NCBI RefSeq assembly: GCF_036711975.1 | Contig: NC_091971.1 | Location: 6,889,501-6,953,500 of the forward strand | Direction of reading: 5' to 3' | Length of the DNA stretch: 64,000 nt | Source of the DNA: Onthophagus taurus | Taxonomy: Eukaryota > Arthropoda > Insecta > Coleoptera > Scarabaeidae | Part shown: positions 11,370-22,396 of the stretch, in pieces | Layout of the letters: each line of letters begins with the position of its first letter | Numbering within the stretch: the first letter of the stretch is position 1 | The notes under the pieces: model-generated | What the model was told of the DNA's origin: nothing | The model's database searches: none | What the model saw: only the letters and a program-made list of their open reading frames with translations | Position numbers and translations under genes: made by a program

Positions 11370-11969
11370 TTTTAGGCGAAAACTAAGAAAAACTAACTGA
11401 AATAACGGTTAAATAATTCATGATGTGATTTTAAATTTAAATTTTTACCTCTTCAGAAGTTAAAACGAAAAGAAATGGTGGAGGGGATAAACTACCTGTA
11501 GAATTAACATCAGGTGATGAGTTTTAATCACTTTTTTTGTAAAAAAAGAACAAGTTAAAGTTAAATCCCAAACTTTAATTAACTAATTAAGCATTATTGG
11601 TGTTGCAAATTTTATTTTAAATTGATTTTATGCACTTTCATTCTAGTTTTTTTTGTATGAACCTGATTTTTGCCACCAACGTACATTTCTATCGCACAAT
11701 GCTTTTTAGGGAATTTTTAATCTGTTCAAGTTTCATGTTGGCAAAAAGAAAATTATTTAAAATTTTCTTGATTTAAAAAAAAAGTGTTAACTGAACTTTA
11801 TTTTGTTATTTAATCAACTCCTCAACCTAGTTATATTATATATATTAATTCTTTCACAGCATTTAGCCCCCAGCGGGCCCTTTATACATCCCCACAATTT
11901 ACAGTTCATTCAGGGGTCAAAAGATCATCACAAGGTTATAATGAACGTTTGGGGCCATGATTGTGGAAG

Positions 11970-13923
11970 TAGTAGGTATTTGCCGATTGACGAACCTCCT
12001 ATTGTAACCCAAGGTCAAGGTCAACCTGCGCGACCGTGACCTTGACCTTGAGGTTCCAAGAGGAGGTTCGTCAATCGGCAAACAGATGTGAAGTTATCTT
12101 GACCTTGAGGTTCTACAAGGGGGTTTATCAATCGGTAAATAGAAATGTAGGTCAACCCCCCATTACTATTTAATAATATATATACAACGTGTAACAACAT
12201 AACTAACAATATAATGTATATTTAGTGACATTAAGACATCAGTATTCCAGATCAACTAATCTTAAGAAGAATTCTGCAATGGAGCCACAAAATGTTGCTA
12301 AAAAGTCGAGAATTACTTCTAATCCGCAAATCATTTCAATGTCAGTGAAATCGATATCTGAGGAACAGCAAAAGTCGAAAACAAACTTCAATGGTTCACA
12401 AAATATATCATTACTTGAGCAACCGGCACTTGAAAAGTTTTTTAAACAGGAGAAGCCAAAAACAAGCTTTAATGGAAGTACTGGAAGCAACGTACAAAAT
12501 GGATCTATAGATTGTCAATGTACCACACAAGCGGTAGTTGAAGGGGACGGTTCATTACAAGATTTAAGACCATTCATAATGACTCAAATCATCAATAATG
12601 ATAATGAAGTGGTTGCAAGAGTTGATAATATTGAAACTATAACGAATATACCGGAAAATAAAACGAATGGGTGTATACAGGATGTGTCAAATGTGTGCCA
12701 ATAACTTCGCCATTTGTAGTTTTAAAGAAAAATGTTTCAAATAAAAGTTGAAATAAAGTTGTGGCGCATTTTCCGCGCTATTTGCTTGTTTATATTGCTT
12801 TTTGTTTCGTTGCTATGGCAACCAACATTGTTATTTTAAATGGGATGCATATGTTTTTTTGCATATTTTGATAGAACATAAATCCCAGTATAAGAAAAAA
12901 AATCGAAAAAAAATTACTATATAAATAAAAAAACTATAAATAAGCAAATTACTATCAAAGTAGGCGCCGAAATAGCGCCGTTGACAGCTTTAAATGTCAA
13001 AAAATTGACAGCTTAAACAAATATGGCGCAATTAAGCGAATGACCAAGAATCCAAATATTAATGCTGTATGGGTACGGTGATAGAAAATGCACTCAAAGT
13101 GAAGTTTGAATAATACAAACATTTGACACACCCTGTATGTCGCAGGCAAATGGTTATTTCAGGTAGATAGCTTTTTCCTAGTCAGGTACTGTCTGCCTAG
13201 GCAAATCGTAGTTCGTTACAGTTTTATCATTATATGTCTAGGCAAATACTATTGGATAAGACAAATAGTATCTGTTTAAGCTTGTTTTAGGCAACTACCA
13301 TTTTATTGATACAACAATGCAATATAGAGTAGGTACCTGTTCACAATAAAATTAAGTAATTCCTATCGTTATCAACCTACTTTTCTTAAATTAAAGTACA
13401 TATTCTGAGCTGGTGTGCATTAGCAAGGAAGTGTTATTATACAGTATAGATAAAATTTTGTTGGACATAGACTTAAACTGTATCGTTAGATTATAGATTT
13501 TAAATGGTTAAAGTTATAATTAATGAGTTTTACTACAACTCATACAATGTATACATGGGCTTATGCATATAAACAATCACGAAAAAGCAACTGGGAAGTA
13601 TTTGGATAGTCTTAGATTTAAGGATAGAATAAAATGTATCGATTGTATCTTAAAACCGTACATAAACATGGAATTTAGAGATAAAGTAAATAACGAAAGG
13701 TTTAAAAGTGTAATAACAAGTACTACTTAAAATAAATATTATTGTACGAGTATTAGAGTATCATCTCTATTTACCGATTTGCGAACTTCCTCTTGAAACC
13801 GCAAAATCAAGGTCAAGATCAATGTCATGTTACATCTATTTGTCGATTTGACCTCAAGGTCACACAGCGTGACCTTGACCTTGGGTTCCAGGAGGAGGTT
13901 CGTCAATCGACAAATACCTACTA
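11970..13923. mobile_element. ~1.95-kb element with ~56-bp terminal inverted repeats
   Basis: The left end (TAGTAGGTATTTGCCG, continuing through GATTGACGAACCTCCT) is matched in reverse at the right end with one change in the first 31 bases. The similarity continues through AACCCAAGGTCAAGGTCA, giving about 56 bp. Further inverted and direct copies of the same module lie inside both ends (12033-12142 and 13768-13860). No transposase was found, so it is probably non-autonomous. No clear target duplication was seen. It carries the ORF at 12279-12704. The superfamily is not identified. Confidence 0.75.
12279..12704 (+). CDS. 141-residue ORF inside the TIR element, with a PIP-box-like motif
   Basis: The ORF starts at ATG 12279, and the frame is also open upstream to 12225. 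An AATAAA lies at 12740. The product has no recognised domain. It has an internal echo (KTNFNGS and KTSFNGS). Between the two copies, residues 48-55 read QPALEKFF, which fits the PCNA-interacting consensus Q-x-x-[LIM]-x-x-F-F and is followed by basic KQEKPK. The composition is ordinary for a protein (no stops, few low-complexity runs), so it may be an exon captured by the element or a gene of the element. An acceptor-like TATTCCAG just upstream raises the possibility that it is a terminal exon. Whether it is expressed is unknown. Confidence 0.4.
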   Translation: MEPQNVAKKSRITSNPQIISMSVKSISEEQQKSKTNFNGSQNISLLEQPALEKFFKQEKPKTSFNGSTGSNVQNGSIDCQCTTQAVVEGDGSLQDLRPFIMTQIINNDNEVVARVDNIETITNIPENKTNGCIQDVSNVCQ

Positions 13924-14072
13924 TTAGTGGATTGTCTTAAGTACGCGAGGTTGGAACAGTCATAAACAACCGTCTCGTCTTTCATTTTCACACCCTTTTC
14001 TACAAAAGGGTGTGTTCGCCAGCTTTATGTAGAACATATACTTAAGTGACCTGTAGTGTCTCTTCCGGTATG

Positions 14073-14217
14073 TATGCATTTATTTCGGCCTGAGCTGTCG
14101 TGCAGTACGACCCTAGCGAAGTGGAAAGGTGCAGCTGGAGATCGTTCGAGAAAATCCCCGCTCTGAAGTTTCCAGCCTTCTTTGATCCATCAGTGTAGAT
14201 CTGTAGATGGTCAGCGT
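14073..14217 (-). mobile_element. Fragment of a LINE RNase H domain
   Basis: The minus strand encodes IYTDGSKKAGNFRAGIFS, then LSTSLGSY and TAQAEINAY. This is the DGS...AGIxS...AE pattern of the RNase H1 domain in I/R1/Jockey-type LINEs. Only this piece remains, between the TIR element and the 3' end of PIGV. Confidence 0.8.
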
Positions 14218-14278
14218 TTTGAAAAAACCCCCAACTTATAAAAAAAACAAATATTTAGTGTTTGTAATATTTTATTTA

Positions 14279-15700
14279 TTATGTCCAAGGTAAAAAATTA
14301 GAAAACATAATTGTACCAGTTACAAAATAGAACATACAATAAAGAAAAATCAAATTTTTTGATCGAATATGATCATAATAAGAAGCGCAAAACCAATATA
14401 TACAAGGTGAAGCAGAAAATATAATTCTCGTTGTTACTTGTACGTGAGTACAAAAGACGCAAAACAGCGTTAACAACAAAACGTGTACAACACAAGCGAA
14501 TTTAAGACTTGGCTTAATCTCCATATCGATTAATTTGATCTGATTTAAATCGCGAAATAATCCTAAATGCATCAAAAACGGGTTGTTTAATTTGAAATAT
14601 TTTAAAGAGTTTCTAATCGTTATGTAAACAACGGGCGTGGCAAGTAAAAAGTTTGGGATCTGATTAAATTGGAAATATTTTAAAAACCCTACATTCCAAT
14701 AATGTTTTTGAACGTAAGCGTAAGCCAAAGGAATGTTATCGTTACACCATGATTGTTGGTGAATTGAGAAAGTTCCCGGTAACACAAAATCATTTTGTTT
14801 TGCAAAATCTTTCAAAAAATCTGGGACATTACTCTCGAAAGTCCTACAATAATTTATAAAATCAAACACTTGTATTAAAGCAAATGGCAAGATCATCGCT
14901 GAAATATAAAACATCAAAAACAGCAATGATATAATCACAAAAATATACTTAGCGAATTTAGTATTTTTAAGTCTAAATAAATTTTGCACAACAAGAAACG
15001 CGTAAGAATAAAGAAAAAAACCTAAGTTTAAAACACCATTTGATCTGGCACAAGCGGAAAGAGAAATATAAAAAATACATTTTAAACTTGACGAATTAAC
15101 ATAGGTGAAACGTATCCTAGAGTACATTCGAACGTATCTCAAACAACATTGTATCGATTTAAAAGTTAAATAAGCGTATAAACATTCTGAATACGGAGCG
15201 GAAAAGAAAATAGATGCCGGGTTAAAGCAAAACACCATAATGGCAGTGTAAACTATTTTGGGGTTCTCGAAAAATGCGGTTATCTCAAACAGTATTAATG
15301 CAGTCTTTACAAAAATAATTGTGTTAAATACAACAGATGTTAACAATAACATAGAGGATAAATTCATAAAGTTATACACATATAATAAACTTATAGAAAT
15401 ATAACGTAGTATTAAAGGATACAATGGGAAAAAAGCTGTGGTGTTCTCGAAAGTATATCCATACTTGGCGATGTGTAAAAAATATTGAGCATCCCATCTT
15501 GCAAATCCTCCAAAAAGGTGGTGAATCACCCTATCGATTGTAGTGAATGTTTCTTCGCTTGGTGATACGAAAACGTTTGCATCATGGTCAGTTATTAATA
15601 AATTTGCCATGTATTGTAAAAGTATTACAAGCACTCTACTTAGTATTGCATATTTTACTATTCTATATTGAATGTTTTTCTTTACTTCGACAGATTTCAT
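14279..15700 (-). CDS. PIGV: PIG-V, GPI mannosyltransferase 2
   Basis: A single-exon gene of 473 residues, similar to human PIG-V (493). In GPI-anchor synthesis PIG-V adds the second mannose in the ER lumen. The signature loop after the first membrane segment is FARWDAQYFLHIAKYGY, with FFPLYPL just after; the RWD aspartate is the expected catalytic region. FNPASIFFSAPYSECLYA and CARSNGVL are further family blocks. Many hydrophobic segments fit a multi-pass ER enzyme. The C-terminus ends in PWT, and there is very little 3' space before the LINE fragment. It is divergent to QNG1 with about 690 bp between starts. Confidence 0.9.
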   Translation of the reverse strand: MKSVEVKKNIQYRIVKYAILSRVLVILLQYMANLLITDHDANVFVSPSEETFTTIDRVIHHLFGGFARWDAQYFLHIAKYGYTFENTTAFFPLYPLILRYISISLLYVYNFMNLSSMLLLTSVVFNTIIFVKTALILFEITAFFENPKIVYTAIMVFCFNPASIFFSAPYSECLYAYLTFKSIQCCLRYVRMYSRIRFTYVNSSSLKCIFYISLSACARSNGVLNLGFFLYSYAFLVVQNLFRLKNTKFAKYIFVIISLLFLMFYISAMILPFALIQVFDFINYCRTFESNVPDFLKDFAKQNDFVLPGTFSIHQQSWCNDNIPLAYAYVQKHYWNVGFLKYFQFNQIPNFLLATPVVYITIRNSLKYFKLNNPFLMHLGLFRDLNQIKLIDMEIKPSLKFACVVHVLLLTLFCVFCTHVQVTTRIIFSASPCIYWFCASYYDHIRSKNLIFLYCMFYFVTGTIMFSNFLPWT

Positions 15701-16391
15701 GGTTTTCTCTACAAGATGATTATTAAATAAATTCTTTTTATACCATGCGGGTATTTACCTTCCTTAAGGTCTTGCATATAAACAATCAATGCGAAAGTGA
15801 GGTTATAATTGCAAACGATAAGTTTTATTTCTGTACTTGAAACTTGGTGATATGATAAATAATCGTTTGTTGTTGCCAAGTTATTTTTGGATGTTTTATG
15901 AGAAAGAAATGGAATATTTTTAACTTGAATAGTTAGAAAATTTAAAATTTTTGTTACATTTTGACATAACGTGGAGATGACACTTCACCTGTCATTTTAA
16001 GTGTCATGTTTTCGTTAATTTTTAAACCAAAAAATTAAGTTATTAATTAAAAATACTCCCAAATTTTATTCTACAAAATAATAATAATGTGCTGAATCAT
16101 TTATACACAAATTTAAATTATTTAAAATTTATATAAGCTTTTTGACTTTGACGTTTTAACCGTCATTATCTATATATTTTTTCTTAATTATTATTATCTT
16201 ATCCTTAAAATAATTTTTAAATAAAATCACCAATAAAAATAAATATCAATTTACTTAAATAAAACAACCTAAACATGTTTAAACTCGTTTTATTTAAAAT
16301 TTTATTTCGCAATACTACATAACCTCAAGATAATCTTAACCTATAAAAACCGACGCCGACATTTACACATGCCAGAGATTAAGTTGCAAAA
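15701..16391. promoter_or_regulatory. Divergent PIGV / QNG1 promoter region
   Basis: The region holds several TGTCA/TGACA words (TTTTGACATAACG, GATGACACTTCACCTGTCA, AGTGTCATG, TTTGACTTTGACG). Most of it (about 15748-16230) is copied again at 17515-17975 downstream of QNG1. No TATA box is evident. Confidence 0.55.
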
Positions 16392-17445
16392 ATGCCGTTA
16401 AATCCGCGAGATTCAGGAAAATTAATATCTTCATTAGCCAAACACGTTAAAATTAATGAACTTGGAGTTCAAAAACTCGGAGATGAGGTTAGTTTTATTT
16501 TAAATTCAACTCAATTTTATTTCTTAATCATAATTTTAGCTATTAAAAAGTATAAATTCGGGTGAATTATCCATTGAAAGCTTCAGTCAAAATGATGTTC
16601 ACCCAAAATACACAAATTGGTGGGCTATCGATTGGTTATTTGTTGTGGATGCCTTAAATTATTGTTTTTGGTCGAAAGAACACGAATCAGGATGGACCGT
16701 GGAAGGAAAAACGGGATATTTCGCTCTCTGCGTTGCTATAAACAGAGCTATGCGAGAGAATGTCGATATTTTAAATGCAAAATATTATTCGGTGATTTCA
16801 AGGGATGATCTTAAAGAAATATTACGAAGTGATAATGAAGTTGATGTTCCTCTTTTGGATGATCGTGTAAAGTGTTTACATGAAGCTGGGTCTGTATTGT
16901 TAGAAAAATTTGATGGTTCGTTTATTAATTGTGTTAAAAAGGCTGAAAATAGCGCGGTGAAGTTGTTGGATATAATAATTAGTAACTTTAAATGTTTCCG
17001 TGATGAAGCTTCTTATAAAGGACATGAAGTTTCTTTATATAAGAGAGCACAAATTTTGATTGGTGACATTTGGGCTTGCCATCGAGGAGAAGGATTGGGT
17101 AAATTTAAAGACATTGAAGAAATAACCATGTTTGCGGATTACAGAGTGCCGCAATCTTTGTTATATTACAACGTTATTGAATATAGTAATGAATTGAACG
17201 ATTTGTTGAAAAAGAATAATTATTTGGAAAATGGAAATGAGATGGAAGTTGAGATACGGGGAGTTTCAATTCATGCTGTTGAGTTATTGAGAGAATATAT
17301 TACTAAAAAACTTGGGAAAGATGATTCCAAGAAAGTTAATTCGATTATAATTGATCACTTTTTGTGGGATTTTAGGCGAAAACATGCGAAAGAAATTTTA
17401 AAAATAGGGTTACCTTTTCATAAAACGTTTTGTATTTATTATTGA
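16392..17445 (+). CDS. QNG1: QNG1, queuosine 5'-phosphate N-glycosylase (DUF2419)
   Basis: Two exons (16392-16487, 16540-17445) give 333 residues, near the human C9orf64/QNG1 length of 341. The family frees queuine from queuosine 5'-phosphate so that it can be reused for tRNA modification. Hallmarks are DWLFVVDALNYCFWS (about 60-74, with the conserved Asp and the N-[YF]-C-F-W block), GKTGYFALCVAINRA, LLDDRVKCLHEAG, FRDEASYKGHEVSLYKRAQI and FADYRVPQSL. The last block, DHFLWDFRR, is also conserved. The start MPLNPRDSG follows directly on a short 5' leader. Its 3' end was copied into the downstream remnant at about 17996-18092. Confidence 0.92.
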
Positions 17446-17514
17446 TTAAAAAATTATTAAACTCAACTTTTTATTTTTTTAATATTGCATTAACTTACTA
17501 TCTATTGTTATTAT

Positions 17515-18095
17515 ACTAAGCGGATATTTACCTTCCTTAACGTGTTGCGTATAAACAATCAATGTGAAAGTGAGGTTATAATTGAAGAGGATAAGTCTTA
17601 TTTCTGTACTTGAAACTTGGTGATATGATAAATAATCGTTTGTTGTTGCCGAGTTATTTTTGGATGTTTTATGAGAAAGAAATGGAATATTTTTAACTTG
17701 AATAGTTTGAAAATTAATAATTTTTGTTACTTTTTGACATAACGTGGGGATGACACTTCACCTGTCATTTTAAGTGTCATGTTTTCATTAATTTTTAAAC
17801 CAAAAAATGAACTTATCAATTAAAAATACTCCCAAATTTTATTCTAAAACATAATAAACATGTGCTGAATCATTTATACACAAATTAAATTATTTAAAAT
17901 TTATATAAGCTTTTTTTGACTTTGACGTTTTAACTGTCATTATCTATGTATTTTTTCTTAATTATAATTAATTTTTTTAATAAAATCATGGATATTAGGC
18001 GAAAACATGCGAAGGAAATTACGTTTTGTATTTATTATTGATTAAAAAATTATTAAACTCAACTTTTTATTTTTTTTATTATTGCATTAACAATC
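17515..18095 (+). pseudogene. Remnant of a tandem second QNG1 locus (promoter plus 3' end)
   Basis: 17515-17975 repeats the PIGV/QNG1 intergenic DNA of about 15748-16230 with scattered changes (for example both read CTTGAAACTTGGTGATATG). Then 17996-18092 repeats the last codons and 3' flank of QNG1 (TTAGGCGAAAACATGCGAA, then TATTTATTATTGATT), with a small internal loss. Nearly the whole coding region of the second copy, about 1.1 kb, is missing. This indicates a tandem duplication of a unit of about 1.75 kb followed by an internal deletion. Confidence 0.85.
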
Positions 18096-18473
18096 ATAAC
18101 ATGGCCCTAAAACTATTTAAGTATATAAAAATACTAAACTGTACAATCCAGTCTATGTAAATTCCTGGAAGATGAAAATCAAATTGATTATATACAACAT
18201 TAGTCACCTATATTGACTTAATTAAATCTTAAATACAATTTGTTGCTGTTTAAAACTATAAGCTAATCTTAAAACGAAAATATAAAAACCTCCTCAACTC
18301 TAAAAGAATTTATAACTCTTCTACAATTAATATGATATACTGATAATCTTAAAATTGATTTTTATTTTAAACCTAAAACTGTTATTGTACTTAGAATAAT
18401 AATAGAAAGAAGTGTTAAGGAAAAGTGAAAGTTAAAAAGTGCCTAAAACATTTTTGTGTTAGTAATAATAAAT

Positions 18474-20119
18474 TTACGCATCCCAAGCGTCATCGTTTGA
18501 GCTCGAATCTGTATCAGACCCGTCAGAATCTATCACCGGTCTTCGACCTTCCAAAGCTCTCTTTAAAGCACCCGCCAAATCCAAACACTCATTATTTGGA
18601 GTCGGTGGTTTAATTTCTCTTTCCTCAACAGGTTTTAATTGAACCCCCTTTTTAATTTCTTTAAATATATCATCTCTATCTCCACCGCCGCTACTCGGTT
18701 TTTGTTCCACCATTTCAACCGGCTACAAAATAAATCACAACAATAAATTTTTATTCAAAAATAGGATATGATACTTACTTTTAATGTTACTTTATTACGA
18801 ATACTTTCCAATAAAGCCGATCTTGGATCATCAGTGGTTGTTAGATTCGATGGTTGTTGTATATCCGAGTTGAAATCACCTGGTGGGGGTAACGGGGGTG
18901 GAGGTGGCGCGATATCGTTTAAAGGAGGAAGTGGAGGTGGTGCTGGTGGGGCGTTTTCTGGTGGAGGAGGAGGAATTGTACCTAAAATATTATTAAAAAA
19001 AGATTAATAAGAAAAAAATAATTCTTTTTATTACCTCCTCTTGGTTGATATTGAGGTCGTGGGGGTGGTTGTCCTGATGATGTTGGGGGAGGAGGAGCAA
19101 TTCGCTAAAATGAAACAAAATAAACTATTATTGTAATAATTATAATTAATTAACTTACAGTGTGAGGAGCTTTGGGTGCTACTCTTGGTGGTACCGGAGG
19201 AACGGGTGTTCCTGGGGTAGATTTAGGAGCTGGATATTCTTTCTTTTCGATTACTTTCTCAACTGCATCTCGACCACCATGTTTTTCAATAAAATCGTAA
19301 ATAAACTCTCTCGTAGCTTCGTCTTTTAAATGCTTTTCCGATACGCCAGCCTATTAAATCATAAATTATAACAATAAATAATTGAAAATAATTAAATTTA
19401 CCTTTTTAAAGAATTGTTGTAATGTTTGATCACTAGTATTTACATCAAAACCTTTATCTTTGTCCCAACCAATATGCGAAACATGTCTAAATTCTTTAGG
19501 AACTCCAATGTCGGCTTTGGTGAGATTACGTTTCCGTTTAGTTTTGTCTTTTCTTTCATTCCCAGTGTTTTTAAAGGCATCATTAGTAAAGATGGGTGCC
19601 GCCGGTTTTAAATCTCTATTATTTCCTTCTCCGGAATTTCGAGCTTCACGACGTTTTTTACTCTGTATTTTCTCTGTTACAACACTTAACATATCGGTAG
19701 CTTCGTTTTCGCAAACAAAATTGAATCCATAAACGCTCTTCTATATCAAAAGATTTAAAAAGATATAAAATTTGTATTAAAAAACTTACCTCTCCTTCAA
19801 AAGCATGTAAATAACTGCACAGTCTTATATATTCCATACCATTATATAATTCTTGTTCCCAAACCATAGTTTTTTGGTATAAATCGTATAAACGAAAAAA
19901 ATAATTTCTCTTTGTGTTATCTCTTACGAAGCATAAAACCCCCGCATTTTTCTTTACCCACCGGTCGTGAGATGGGGGGTGAGTTGTGTAAAGTTGAACT
20001 ACGGCTGTAGCGATAGTTTTACAACGAAGACCTAACATTCGAAAAATTTCATGATTTTCCTCGTGGTTGAGGATTTGTGAACTCTTGTTCTCGATGGATT
20101 TTTTATCTTGGGGCTGCAT
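18474..20119 (-). CDS. WASp: WASp, Arp2/3-activating Wiskott-Aldrich syndrome protein
   Basis: Six exons (19790-20119, 19402-19740, 19159-19350, 19035-19104, 18779-18981, 18474-18722) give 460 residues. Order: WH1/EVH1 (about 20-130, with VVQLYTTHPPSHDRWVKK and KRNYFFRLYDL), a basic patch (KRKRN), and a CRIB/GTPase-binding domain (IGVPKEFRHVSHIGWD, then FFKKAGVSEKHLKDEATREF). Next come a proline region with PPPPP runs, two WH2 motifs (ALLESIRNKVTLK and DIFKEIKKGVQLK), the connector (LAGALKRALEGRR) and the acidic tail ending DDAWDA with the required Trp. Active Cdc42/Rac releases the VCA end to drive branched actin. The gene is intact in every part. It heads a same-strand row of three WASp-derived genes. 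Confidence 0.95.
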
Positions 20120-20560
20120 GTTTAACCGGTCGATGGTGAGTGAGTTAATACGGTTAACCTATGGGTTTATTCCTATCTTATCACAAAGTTTTAAATAGCT
20201 TAAAATGGTATTGCTGCGGAGGAATAACCCGAGGCCAAATTACGAAGTTATTTAGTCATATCTGACAGATAACTGTCAGGTGCAGAAAAAGGATGGGGTA
20301 CGTTCTAAAATACTCATGTTTTATAACATAGGAATTTTTATGGTTTAAGCTATTATGAAATGGTGATAACTTTTTTAGTATTAACTTTTATTGATTCGAT
20401 TAATTTATACAATTAAAATAAAAAATTAAATAAAATAATTATGGAGGTTAAAAAATTTTTTTGTAGAACGTTTTCAATTAACTGTCAAAACAACTATTTA
20501 GTAGTTGATTATTAAAGCGTTTAGTTGATGATTTAAAGTTTATTTAAATAAAATTTCTTG

Positions 20561-21687
20561 TTAATCCCAATTATCGCTATCACTATCGGATGAATCATCG
20601 CATATATTACGATGTCTGTTAATAATAGCGTGTGTTAAAAATTCCTTGTCTTCGTCGACTTTTAATGTCTGACAGAAATTGGAAAAGTTTTTCTCCTCAT
20701 TTCTTATCTGTAACAAAAATAAGATGTAAATAAAAATTAAAGTGAAAATAAAAAAAAGCATTTACTTGTTTATTATCAATTTTTGAATTTAACTGGGCCA
20801 TAAAATTAAATTGCGGTTCTTCCTTAGGTTTGGGTGTGGATATGTTAATTTCTACTTCATCTTCAAAATAATTAAATTGCGATTCTTCTTTAGGTTTGGT
20901 TGTGGATATATTAGTTTCTACTTCATCTTCAAAAGTCACTTTTCTTGGTGAAATAACTTTAGATTCATCACCATTTGATGTTTCATTTTTCCCACTTAAT
21001 TTTAATATTTTCGTATCCAATTCTCTCCAATCACTAAACCCATAATGTTGGACGTGTTTGAATTCCACTGGGTTACTTATGATGAATCTGTGATTTTTTC
21101 GAAAAGATTTTTTTGTAGTGTCTTGCCTTTTTATTTTTTTTATGGTACCCGTTTGTTTTGGGATTTTAATTTTTTTAACGATTTCTTGAACGCTTTGGAA
21201 GAATGAAGAAGCCTCGATTTCATCAGTAAAAGATAAGCCATAAGCGCAGCCCTTAAAAATGACATATACATAGTTATGGTGTATCTATTTTTTTTTAGAA
21301 AGTACCTCTCCGATAAATGTGTGTAAAAACTTAGCACTTAATACGTATGAGAATGCGGGTGGAATTTTATATTCCCATATTAACGTGCAACTATCAAAAC
21401 AATATAATCTAAAGAAATACGTTTTTAGGTTATAATCTTTAATCAGACACACAATTCCTGTATGGTGCTTAATCCATTCATCATGTTTTGGATGTTCCGT
21501 TTGGAATAATTGGACGATTGCGGTGGATTTGGACTATAAACAAATTAATAATTTATATTTACTTTATCTTGATCTTATATTAAATATTTACTTCACACCC
21601 GTATCCGAGTAGCTCGAAAATTTTTAAATTTTCATCTCTACTTAATAACAATGATTCTACGTTTTTGAGTTTCTTTAATTTCTTCAT
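20561..21687 (-). CDS. Divergent WASp paralogue: WH1-CRIB-acidic tail, no proline region
   Basis: Four exons (21592-21687, 21306-21533, 20766-21251, 20561-20707) give 318 residues. WH1 is present but diverged (TAIVQLFQTEHPKHDEW, TYFFRLYCFDS, LSAKFLHTFIGE). A CRIB motif follows, ISNPVEFKHVQHYG, with Tyr for the usual Val. In place of the proline region are two near-copies of EDEVEINISTPKPKEE. Then comes a weak WH2-like NFMAQLNSKI, a connector-like LTHAIINRHRNI and an acidic end DDSSDSDSDNWD that keeps the Arp2/3-binding Trp. The intron after the WH1 IGE matches WASp (EGE) in position and phase. WASp has no intron at the position after GYGCE. The role is inferred: a regulated Arp2/3 ligand without SH3 or profilin docking. 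Confidence 0.85.
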
Positions 21688-21868
21688 TTTGTTGTTGCTA
21701 AATGAATACTGGGTTGATGAATGATATAGTGTAGGATTTTATCTGTATCTTTATTTAAATAAATGATTAAACAATTTGTTTTTATTGCGATAGCAAAATT
21801 TTCCTGTTAATGTTTCAAAATCAACAAAATTAAACACTACATGTTCTCAGTAAGATTTATTAATGTTT

Positions 21869-22396
21869 TCATGGTAGTCCGTCAGGAGGAAGCGGTGCCA
21901 ATCTCTAAGGAAAATGTATTTATATACAATAAGTTATTCCTCCTTTCTTAATTATTAATTACTTACTTTCTTGATTTTAGTAGCTTTTAATGGCATTCGT
22001 GGAGGTATTGGAGGTATTTCAGTTTCATGTATAGCTTTAGGTTCTTCATTTTCAATTATTCTTTCCACAGCATTTCTTGCATCATGATTATTAATAAAAT
22101 TGTTAATAAATTCTCCTACTTTACCACCAAAACTGTCATTTTTGTTTCGACTGATATGTGAAACATGTTTAAAGTCTTTGGGGACACCAATATCAAATTT
22201 GGTAAGTTTTGGATACTTAAATAGATGAATACAAATGAATAATTAAAGAAATTATTAGTTAATAACAAACCTTTTTGGAAGCTACATGATTACTCGTTTT
22301 GTGATCAATTTCAAAATGCGATACATTTCTAAATTCTCTGGGAACCCCAATATCAGCTTTGTTAAAACAGTGTACTTTTTTACCTAGCGATGTCAT
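21869..22396 (-). CDS. Small WASp-derived protein with two CRIB motifs
   Basis: Three exons (22271-22396, 21967-22215, 21869-21904) give 136 residues from the ATG at 22394-22396. The first CRIB-like motif IGVPREFRNVSHFEI has Asn for the first core His. The second, IGVPKDFKHVSHISRN, keeps both His. A shortened GBD tail (GEFINNFINNHDARNAVERI) follows, then IPPIPPRMP, and the protein stops shortly after RLAPLPPDGLP. The junction before RLAP matches the WASp exon border before RIAPPPP, so the gene is a cut-down WASp lacking WH1, WH2 and the acidic tail. It could bind Cdc42/Rac but has no visible output domain. Expression is not shown by the sequence. Confidence 0.75.
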
